Assembly (NCBI GenBank): GCA_023253575.1
Contig: JALRGB010000020.1
Span: 1-10,818 of the forward strand
Direction of reading: 5' to 3'
DNA from: Verrucomicrobiales bacterium
Lineage (GTDB): Bacteria; Verrucomicrobiota; Verrucomicrobiia; Verrucomicrobiales; V1-33
DNA length: 10,818 bases
Part shown: piece by piece, positions 5,684-10,818 of the stretch
Numbering within the stretch: the first letter of the stretch is position 1
How the letters are laid out: the number at the start of each line of letters is the position of its first letter
The notes under the pieces: model-generated
The model's database searches: none
Told to the model about the DNA's origin: nothing
Seen by the model: the letters and a program-made list of their open reading frames with translations, nothing else
Translations under genes and position numbers: made by a program

Positions 5684-7828
5684 TCAGTTGGCTGGACTGC
5701 GCAGGTAATAATCCTCTCGATGAAGCCAGTCTTCGCGCGCCGGGGTGAAAAAATCGAGAAACTCGGAATCCTCCATGGCCTGCACGGAGTGTGGCGTATT
5801 CATCGGAATTAGGAGCAACTCCCCGGTACGGACCAGAATTTCTCGGTCCGTAAAATCAAACTTGAGCGCGCCAGCCGTCACCACCAAAAACTCTTCATTT
5901 GGGTGCGAATGCAGTCCGACACGGGTGCCCCGGCCTACTTTGAAGCGGGCCAGCGTGGATTTTTCTCCAAAAACCGCCTGCCTTATCAGTGCCTCGCTCA
6001 TCTTTTCCTCCTCCAAGTCCGCCCATGTCAATTTTTGCACCTCCTCGGCCTGCCGGATGGGTCGGTCACTATAAAGCCCGGCCCCGACAATAAACGTCTC
6101 ACCACCCTGTTGAACTTTTTTAACGTACGTGTGCTTCGGAGATGGGGTATTTTCACCCGGACGATACCAGTAATAATTGACCCAAGCACTGCCCTTGCGC
6201 ATCGCCGCCTCAATGTACTCCCGGGCCGCGAGCTTGCCCTTCAAGTCCCGAGTGTGGATGAAATTGATGCCTTCCACGCCGGGGTGGCCGCCATTGACCA
6301 GCTCTATTCCCTCTGGTGTATCCACAAAAACATAGGTGTCCATGAATACAAACGGACCCGTTGGATCACGCAAACTGGCAAATGCTTCCCGTCCACTTTT
6401 CTCCAAAAGAAGCGCCGCCCGATCGACCACGTCTTTGATCAAAACTTCATCCATATTAAGATTGTAGACACCACTGCCGATGAGATGCTGCTTTCCCGAC
6501 GGATATGTCACCCGTTTGACGAAACTAGATTTCCAGACTGGGAATAATTTGCCCGGCTCGGGGTATTGATAATGCACCCATCCCTCCCCAGATGGACTGG
6601 CTCCTACGTCCAGCATCATCTGCACTAACGGTCGACCCTTGACATCCCTCAGCGCGCGATCATCGCGTCCCTCACTCTCCGGTTCGGCCGCATGAAAATG
6701 CCGAACCCCGTTCATTGTGAAAATAAATACGTAAGTGTCATTGAAAAACCACGATGAATCACGTTTCCTGAATTCGGAATAAGCTGCCTCGCCTTGCTCT
6801 TCGGTGAGCGCCGCGGCCCGGCGGACGAGCTCCACCAGTTCCGGTGCTTTCAAGCCCGGAGGTAAATGAGCCGACTGAGGCGCATCGTCAAGATAAACGC
6901 CGCAACCGACTACCACCGGCTTGTCCCCCGCCATGGCCAAGCTCACATAAGCCGACTTTCGCGATGGAAGGCTTTCGCCCGGCTTCGGCCATAGGTAGTC
7001 CACCCATCCGGATTTTTTGGCGGTCGCCGTCGCGATGATTTCACGCGTCAAAAACTTCCCTTCGGCATCCTGTACGTCAATCGTATTGCGCCCGACGAGA
7101 CTGGGAAAGGCGGGATTGACCAGCTCGATTCCATCCATCGTGAAGACGAAAATGTAAGAATCCTTGGCGAGAAACGGACCGGCTCGGTCATTGAAAAGTG
7201 GATACGCGGCTTCACCGAGTTTCTCAATTTGAGCGACCGCATTCCGGACGGTGTCGACAACAAAAGCCTTCTCCATGCGGTCGTTGTAGGTGCCGCTGCC
7301 GACCACCCAGTTCCGCCCGGATGGAGCCTGCACCCGGCGCACGTACGTGCTTTTCCAGCGCGGAAGCATCCCGCCGGGAACCGGCCATTGGTAATGATAC
7401 CAGCCTTCCGGTGTGTCCGGATTGCCGGCGGCCTCAAGTAGGCCTCGGACAATGAATTTTCCCTGAACGTCCTTTAACTCTAGCTGGTTTTTCCCCTCCA
7501 CTGCAGGATCTGGGTGGACGTGCATGGAGCCACTTTCGTCGAGTACGAAAATATAATGCTCCCCCTCGCGCCACCGGCTGCCCGGTACCCTGAAATCGGC
7601 CCACGCGGCTTCGCCTTTTTCTTTAATCATGGCGGCCGCCTCCGTGACTAGTTTGATCGACTGCTCGGCGGCCTCGCTCGGGGCTGGCTGGCTGATCTGA
7701 ATCTCTGGTGCGGCCGCACCAGCTTGGTCAGGAGCCTGGCTCAGCGCGCGACCGGTGGCGTTGGAGTCGTTGGCGTGCGCGCAAAACAAGGCAAAAAAAC
7801 AGAGAGCCGGGAGAAGGAGGGATTTCAT
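5684..7828 (-). CDS. Secreted protein of four tandem single-Cache domains with C-terminal cupin
   Basis: The 714-residue product starts MKSLLLPALCFFALF with a likely signal peptidase site after AHA (residue 19), so it should be periplasmic or secreted. Four Cache domains follow, at about 56-182, 188-313, 329-456 and 460-587, with the same GW-x-x-Y-x-W-P, WKS-x-YV and G-x-G-x-Y blocks as the downstream paralogue. A cupin at about 597-703 ends the protein. Motif 1 is GLHSHPNEEFLVVTAG and motif 2 is GELLLIPMNTPH, giving His640, His642, Glu646 and His680 as a complete metal-binding set. No transmembrane helix or cytoplasmic output domain is present. An in-frame ATG lies 117 bases upstream (7943-7945), but it would bury the signal peptide and sits in a hairpin loop, so I start at 7828. 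No Shine-Dalgarno is evident. It is probably the first gene of a two-gene operon. It could be a ligand-binding or metal-dependent enzyme component. The role is not known. Confidence 0.88.
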   Translation of the reverse strand: MKSLLLPALCFFALFCAHANDSNATGRALSQAPDQAGAAAPEIQISQPAPSEAAEQSIKLVTEAAAMIKEKGEAAWADFRVPGSRWREGEHYIFVLDESGSMHVHPDPAVEGKNQLELKDVQGKFIVRGLLEAAGNPDTPEGWYHYQWPVPGGMLPRWKSTYVRRVQAPSGRNWVVGSGTYNDRMEKAFVVDTVRNAVAQIEKLGEAAYPLFNDRAGPFLAKDSYIFVFTMDGIELVNPAFPSLVGRNTIDVQDAEGKFLTREIIATATAKKSGWVDYLWPKPGESLPSRKSAYVSLAMAGDKPVVVGCGVYLDDAPQSAHLPPGLKAPELVELVRRAAALTEEQGEAAYSEFRKRDSSWFFNDTYVFIFTMNGVRHFHAAEPESEGRDDRALRDVKGRPLVQMMLDVGASPSGEGWVHYQYPEPGKLFPVWKSSFVKRVTYPSGKQHLIGSGVYNLNMDEVLIKDVVDRAALLLEKSGREAFASLRDPTGPFVFMDTYVFVDTPEGIELVNGGHPGVEGINFIHTRDLKGKLAAREYIEAAMRKGSAWVNYYWYRPGENTPSPKHTYVKKVQQGGETFIVGAGLYSDRPIRQAEEVQKLTWADLEEEKMSEALIRQAVFGEKSTLARFKVGRGTRVGLHSHPNEEFLVVTAGALKFDFTDREILVRTGELLLIPMNTPHSVQAMEDSEFLDFFTPAREDWLHREDYYLRSPAN

Positions 7829-7937
7829 AGGACCGGAGGGAGAAGGCGGGCGGGTGCAGGGGAGGAAGGGAAACAATAACGTCAGGAAAATTGAACTCGC
7901 GCCGGTTGGAGGCCCCGGAGGCGTAAAAAGCGAAGTG

Positions 7938-7970
7938 GCACCCATGTGCCCCGGCCGGAGCGACCCGGCC
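7938..7970 (-). promoter_or_regulatory. Two adjacent hairpins in the leader of the Cache-cupin gene
   Basis: Two compact stems stand side by side 110-142 bp before the start codon: GGCAC-CCAT-GTGCC (7938-7951) and GGCCGG-AGCGAC-CCGGCC (7953-7970). As RNA on the minus strand they would form consecutive GC-rich hairpins in the 5' untranslated region. I do not recognise a known riboswitch consensus. They could be a leader control structure or an attenuator. Confidence 0.35.
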
Positions 7971-7989
7971 CATCGCCCCTGAAGGATGT

Positions 7990-8055
7990 CCAGCCGTCAC
8001 TTTTTTCTGGAGACATTTCACGGCAGCCCAACCTCACCCTATTCCCAGCCGTCAC
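7990..8055. repeat. 11-bp direct repeat CCAGCCGTCAC, copies 55 bp apart
   Basis: CCAGCCGTCAC occurs at 7990-8000 and again at 8045-8055, in the region upstream of the Cache-cupin gene. A start-to-start distance of 55 bp is close to five helical turns, so paired sites on one DNA face are possible. It may equally be a small duplication. No promoter elements could be placed with confidence around it. Confidence 0.4.
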
Positions 8056-8140
8056 CACGCTGAGCGCTAGACCCGAAGGCAAATCAGCAGGACCAGCAAA
8101 GATGGAAAATATCGTCATAAAGGAGGAGCGTCCCTGATCA

Positions 8141-8335
8141 TCCCCACTCCCGTCCTAGGGGCAAACGTGGCTTGCACAAAGTCTTCTTCGGAACTTCGAC
8201 CCGGTTGAGCCGTCCGGCTCGTCTCGCCCTAACTCTGGCCCCCTGAAAGGTGTCTTTCAGTTCCGGCGCTACGCTCTCCTCGCTGGCGTCTCCGGCCATC
8301 CCGAGACAACGCCTCAGGATGGCCTCCGTCCGGCC
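8141..8335. repeat. Hairpin-rich non-coding block of unknown nature
   Basis: This stretch has no convincing gene but is dense in stems: GAGCCG-TC-CGGCTC (8207-8220), CTGAAA-GGTGTC-TTTCAG (8243-8260), and GGCCATCC-N15-GGATGGCC (8294-8324) with an inner GAG/CTC pairing. It leads directly into the long foldback at 8336-8490, and the two may be one element. The minus strand is also open for about 77 codons after a stop (roughly 8366 down to 8136), without a credible start or a family I recognise. A structured RNA, or a dispersed palindromic repeat, fits better than a protein. Confidence 0.45.
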
Positions 8336-8490
8336 CCATGCACGCTTGTGGCAACGCCCCAGATACCATTTTCACTCTGCGCGAAAGCATCGAGGGCTGG
8401 CCCCCCTCCCGTGCCAGTGGGCCCGGGCCTCCATCTCTTGCGCAGGTAGTGAAAAATTATGTATCTGGGCGCTGCCCCAAGCGTGCATGG
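8336..8490. repeat. Long imperfect foldback (inverted repeat), about 155 nt
   Basis: The left arm (8336-8388) begins CCATGCACGCTTGTGGCAAC and continues through CCCCAGATAC, a TTTTCACT block and GCGC. The reverse complement of the right arm (8436-8490) begins CCATGCACGCTTGGGGCAGC and continues through GCCCAGATAC, TTTTTCACT and TGCGC in the same order, with a few mismatches and small insertions. The first 13 bases are identical. The roughly 47 bases between the arms contain a further near-match (GAGGGCTGGCCC against GGGCCCGGGCCTC), so the whole segment could fold into one long stem. It has no ORF typical of a transposase. Candidates are a small palindromic mobile repeat (REP- or MITE-like), a structured RNA, or two diverged inverted copies of a repeat. 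Confidence 0.7.
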
Positions 8491-8704
8491 CAGCAGGTCT
8501 CTGACTGAAATGTTATAAATGAATCGAAATTACAGGCCGGTATGTCATCACCTAGAAAGAGTAACCGTGCTGACGGCGCATGAATGAATGCGGATGCAGT
8601 TCGTTCATGAATATGATTGAATTAATAAAAGAATGCCAGAATCTGGAAAATAATCTGTGGCAAAAATAACATACGTAAAAATGGCTGATGTAGTGAATGC
8701 ATTT
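8491..8704. other. AT-rich intergenic stretch downstream of the PEP-CTERM gene
   Basis: G+C drops sharply here compared with both sides. The only structure seen is CATGAATGAA-N11-TTCGTTCATG (8579-8609), a 10-bp stem with one G-T mismatch, which has no T-run on either side and so is not a clear intrinsic terminator. A 29-codon plus-strand frame with four Cys (8580-8669) begins inside that hairpin and has no ribosome site. I do not call it a gene. Nothing else is supported. Confidence 0.4.
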
Positions 8705-9541
8705 TCATTCAAGTTTTATCAGGTGTCTTATTTTGACGCGTCCGGAAGCGGACGGGCCCCTTGATCGGGATGATTGGCCATGTGAGATCCTCGACCGCGA
8801 TGAAGTTGTCCGGGATTTGTGGCGATGCCGTCGGCGCCACCAATGAGCACCGATTCCGGTGACCAGCAGCGTGCTCATTATCCAAGTGCCCGGCTCAGGA
8901 ACCGGAGTCGGATCATACACGTACTTCAATGTGGCGTCACCGCTCATGAGGAGATTGGTGTAGTCTTGGGTCATGTCGCCTCCTGTGATGTTAGTGGCCC
9001 AGACCTCGGCGATACTGAAGTTGACGGTTCCCGGACCTGTGAAATAAGCGGCCCCGGACTCTGTTAGCAGACCGGCCGATGAGCTCGAATAGAGGGTCGT
9101 GTCGCTGATTGGGGAGAGGGTAAGCGGCGTTGGTGAAAGTGTGAATGTCTTTAATTGTAAAGGGTCGATGTCATAGGAAAGCCCCGGGTTGGTCGTGGCT
9201 TGGGTCGTGTTCCCGGTGATTTTTACCACCGGGGCGCTGTCGCCCGTCAGGGTGGCCCGGATGCGGATGGTGCTGCTGTTGAGGGTGAGTATCTCGGATG
9301 AATCGAGATTTTGAACGTAGAACGATCCACGTGATGCCCCAGTCGCAGAAAGCGTGATCGCCGTCAGGGTGCCCAGAGAGGGGTCAAATTGATCAAATGT
9401 CACAAGACGCGATGCACCCGAAGTGGCGTCCGTATAAGACCGAGTCATGGAAATAACGGCCGCTTTCAGCTGGCCCGAAATGGCCGCTGTCAGTAAAGTA
9501 ATGATCGTGCCGGAGAGGAATCGGGAGTGTGCGGATATCAT
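8705..9541 (-). CDS. PEP-CTERM sorting domain protein
   Basis: The 278-residue product starts MISAHSRFLSGTIITLLTAA, a signal peptide with a plausible cleavage site after LKAA (about residue 28). A Ser/Thr-rich beta-type ectodomain follows, with FDQFDPSLGTLTAITL near residues 49-64, reminiscent of choice-of-anchor PEP-CTERM proteins. The sorting signal is VPEPG at 214-218, a hydrophobic helix at about 220-235, and RRRHRHK at 236-242. Exosortase-dependent sorting to the outer surface or extracellular matrix is therefore expected. Unusually, about 36 more residues follow the basic cluster, rich in Ser and Arg, where such proteins normally end within a few residues. The frame is open to 9682, but that extension lies over a palindrome and precedes the signal peptide, so I start at the ATG at 9539-9541. 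No Shine-Dalgarno is visible. The exosortase itself is not in the window. Confidence 0.85.
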   Translation of the reverse strand: MISAHSRFLSGTIITLLTAAISGQLKAAVISMTRSYTDATSGASRLVTFDQFDPSLGTLTAITLSATGASRGSFYVQNLDSSEILTLNSSTIRIRATLTGDSAPVVKITGNTTQATTNPGLSYDIDPLQLKTFTLSPTPLTLSPISDTTLYSSSSAGLLTESGAAYFTGPGTVNFSIAEVWATNITGGDMTQDYTNLLMSGDATLKYVYDPTPVPEPGTWIMSTLLVTGIGAHWWRRRHRHKSRTTSSRSRISHGQSSRSRGPSASGRVKIRHLIKLE

Positions 9542-9833
9542 GTAGTATATTGGGTGGGTAGGAAATGAAAAATAACTTTCCGAAGCTTTAGAATGAGTTG
9601 GTTTTTGTGTTTGACCACCCCCCTTAGGAGGGGGGATCGAATGAAAATCGTCCTCGAATCGGCGCGTGAGGACCCTGACCACCCCTCGTTCTCGTTCCGG
9701 AGACGGATTTTTCGGCTGTGCGAAAATTAAAAAACGTTTTTGAAAAAAAGACTTTTCATTTTCAAGTCGGCGACATAAAACCCGTTAGTCTTTTTCTTTT
9801 CCTGCTATTTTTTCTTTCCTTCCGCATATTCCC
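9542..9833. promoter_or_regulatory. AT-rich divergent control region between PEP-CTERM and regulator genes
   Basis: Both flanking genes point away from this stretch, so both promoters should lie here. It contains a palindrome CCCCCCTTAGGAGGGGGG (9618-9635; 7-bp stem, TAGG loop) of a type common as small intergenic repeats. It also contains a 7-bp inverted repeat TTGAAAA-N12-TTTTCAA (9740-9765) about 70 bp before the regulator start, which could be an operator. TATACT lies just 2 bp before the PEP-CTERM ATG, too close for a normal transcript of that gene. No complete promoter can be assigned with confidence. The sequence before the regulator ATG is pyrimidine-rich, with no Shine-Dalgarno. Confidence 0.4.
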
Positions 9834-10535
9834 ATGAGCCTCCGATGTGTAATTGTTGAAAACCAGACGATGTTCAGGGACATGCTGATGGACCTCATGC
9901 GAAATAATTTATCAGTGGAGATTTTAGCCGCTGCAGCGACGGTAAAAGAGGGTGTGCTGGCGTGCGAAAAGCATCATCCCGATATGCTGATTCTTGATTT
10001 GTCCATTCCTGATGAGGACGCATGGGTCGTGGCGCGCCGGCTGGTTCGACTGAATCGATTCGCAAAAATCATCGTTCTGACCGCCCAGTCCGACGCCTTC
10101 CGGCTGCCTGATGATTTGCGGGGCTTCCTGCACGCTCGAATCAGTAAAAAACAATCATGGGAGGTTTTGACATTAGAGATCAACCGCCTGCTGCGCAGTC
10201 AGCGTCGCGTGTGGGCCGGTAGAGAACGCTCCTCCCTCGATCCGCGGCTCATCCTAACCATCGGGGAATTTGGCGTCTTCTGTCTGATCGGTCAGGGTAA
10301 AGGAAGTAAATCAATCGCCGATGACCTGAAGCTTTCACCCCACACCGTGCAGGATTATCGCAAAAAGATCGCGAAGAAACTGGGCACGGTGGGGCAGGGC
10401 ATACGCGATCGCGCCGTTGAGTACGTCACCTTGATGGCGGCCGCTTCTGCCGGTCAGACGGCGGCCCGAACGTCGGAGGCGGAGTCGGGGTCGGAGGCGG
10501 AGTCAGAGTCAGAGCCGCCGCCACAGGCAAGTTGA
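9834..10535 (+). CDS. Response regulator, receiver plus LuxR-type helix-turn-helix
   Basis: The 233-residue cytoplasmic protein has a receiver domain (about 1-122) and a LuxR/NarL-type DNA-binding domain (about 137-200). In the receiver the phosphoacceptor is Asp55 in LILDLSIPD, the switch Thr is Thr83 in VLTAQ, and the conserved Lys is Lys105 or Lys106. The acidic pair that binds magnesium is Glu9-Asn10 in VIVENQ rather than two acidic residues, so phosphorylation may be altered. The output domain shows IADDLKLSPHTVQDYRKKI at 161-179, the recognition-helix pattern. After residue 200 comes a Ser/Glu/Ala-rich acidic tail with two copies of a six-residue unit, not part of the usual fold. No histidine kinase is adjacent. 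The 3' end overlaps the convergent GAF gene by 82 bp. The ATG fits the domain start, but there is no Shine-Dalgarno. Targets are unknown. Confidence 0.9.
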   Translation: MSLRCVIVENQTMFRDMLMDLMRNNLSVEILAAAATVKEGVLACEKHHPDMLILDLSIPDEDAWVVARRLVRLNRFAKIIVLTAQSDAFRLPDDLRGFLHARISKKQSWEVLTLEINRLLRSQRRVWAGRERSSLDPRLILTIGEFGVFCLIGQGKGSKSIADDLKLSPHTVQDYRKKIAKKLGTVGQGIRDRAVEYVTLMAAASAGQTAARTSEAESGSEAESESEPPPQAS

Positions 10536-10818
10536 CGGGCCACCCCGGAGGCGGTCAGCGCAAGGGCCGCCCGTTCCGCCTCTGTCCACTCATGGTATTC
10601 TGCCTTGGCCAGTCCGAGCACCCCGCGCAGCGCGCCGTCAATCAACATGGGTACGGCGATACTAGCCTGCACCGGCACGGCCTTGGCTCCAGGCCGGATA
10701 TCACCAGTGGCGTCCGTTTGCAGATTGCACGTCTGCACTGGCTCCAGACGCTCCGCCGCCAGTCCAGCCATACCCTTGCCCACCGGAACGATGGTCACGA
10801 TCTGGACTACATGAGGCG
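10454..10818 (-). CDS. GAF-domain protein, C-terminal part (5' end outside window)
   Basis: The frame is open to the window edge, so the N-terminus is missing. A GTG at 10796-10798 is unlikely to be the true start because homologous-looking sequence (VVQIVTIVPVG) continues before it. The visible part is the second half of a GAF domain: GKGMAGLAAERLEPVQTCNLQTD, then IAVPMLIDGALRGVLGLAKA, then the closing helix WTEAERAALALTASGVARQL. GAF domains bind small ligands such as cyclic nucleotides or chromophores, or mediate dimerisation. The ligand cannot be told here. A low-complexity acidic tail of Asp and Ser follows the fold (about the last 24 residues), encoded by the same repeat DNA as the tail of the convergent response regulator. 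It may be a stand-alone GAF protein or the end of a larger sensor. Proximity to the regulator suggests, but does not prove, a shared signalling role. Confidence 0.8.
   Translation of the reverse strand, partial: PHVVQIVTIVPVGKGMAGLAAERLEPVQTCNLQTDATGDIRPGAKAVPVQASIAVPMLIDGALRGVLGLAKAEYHEWTEAERAALALTASGVARQLACGGGSDSDSASDPDSASDVRAAV
10473..10508. repeat. 18-bp tandem repeat coding on both strands
   Basis: TCGGAGGCGGAGTC-GGGG (10473-10490) is followed at once by TCGGAGGCGGAGTC-AGAG (10491-10508), and TCAGAG continues the pattern. The period is a multiple of three, so gain or loss of a unit keeps both overlapping frames. It encodes Ser-Glu-Ala-Glu-Ser units in the regulator and Asp-Ser-Ala-Ser-Asp units in the GAF protein. 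Confidence 0.8.

Noticed and set aside
7829..7945. Longer start for the Cache-cupin protein at the ATG at 7943-7945
   Set aside because: It would place 39 Pro-rich residues before a good signal peptide, and the ATG lies in the loop of a hairpin.
8136..8366. Open minus-strand frame of about 77 codons in the hairpin block
   Set aside because: It has no credible start, follows an in-frame stop, has no recognised family, and is explained by low stop density in GC-rich repeat DNA.
7938..8504. CRISPR array or known riboswitch in the central non-coding region
   Set aside because: There are no regularly spaced identical repeats, and no conserved core of a riboswitch class that I know could be matched.
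8580..8669. 29-codon Cys-containing frame in the AT-rich stretch
   Set aside because: No ribosome site, short length, and a start inside a hairpin. Chance is the simplest explanation.
9542..9682. Longer start for the PEP-CTERM protein at 9682
   Set aside because: The extension covers a palindrome and precedes the signal peptide. The internal ATG at 9541 gives a normal secreted protein.
10454..10798. GAF protein starting at the GTG at 10796-10798
   Set aside because: The frame stays open to the window edge with GAF-like residues before the GTG, so the gene is cut by the window rather than starting there.

Overview
The window looks like a chromosomal stretch of a moderately GC-rich Gram-negative bacterium, most likely a member of Verrucomicrobiota near Opitutales. 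This is inference from the gene mix: an exosortase-sorted PEP-CTERM protein, a DUF374-type acyltransferase, periplasmic Cache proteins, a lipobox lipoprotein, and several genes without a recognisable Shine-Dalgarno sequence. No 16S gene or other marker is present to confirm it.

Layout. 1-716 is a damaged zone. A plus-strand remnant of a papain-like (C1A) protease, with three in-frame stops, runs into the truncated 5' end of a minus-strand lysophospholipid acyltransferase. 807-2303 (-) is an intact xylulokinase. 2304-2489 is a divergent control region, followed by a 49-residue Cys-rich membrane protein (+), tRNA-Val(CAC) (+), and a cyclase-family lipoprotein (+) that starts only 18 bp after the tRNA.

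The centre (3900-7828, minus strand) holds two adjacent paralogues, each built of four tandem single-Cache sensor domains. The upstream one has a signal peptide and a C-terminal cupin. The downstream one has neither. No kinase, GGDEF or chemoreceptor output domain is attached to either. This is the most unusual coding content of the window.

7829-8704 has no convincing gene. It holds a leader with hairpins, an 11-bp direct repeat, a block of hairpins ending in a roughly 155-nt imperfect foldback (8336-8490), and an AT-rich tail. A PEP-CTERM protein (-) and a LuxR-type response regulator (+) then diverge from an AT-rich intergenic region. At the right edge a GAF-domain gene (-), cut by the window end, converges on and overlaps the regulator. 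The overlap is an 18-bp-period repeat that encodes an acidic low-complexity tail in both proteins.

The surface, signalling and sugar genes do not form one obvious pathway. The two likely functional units are the Cache pair and the regulator/GAF pair.
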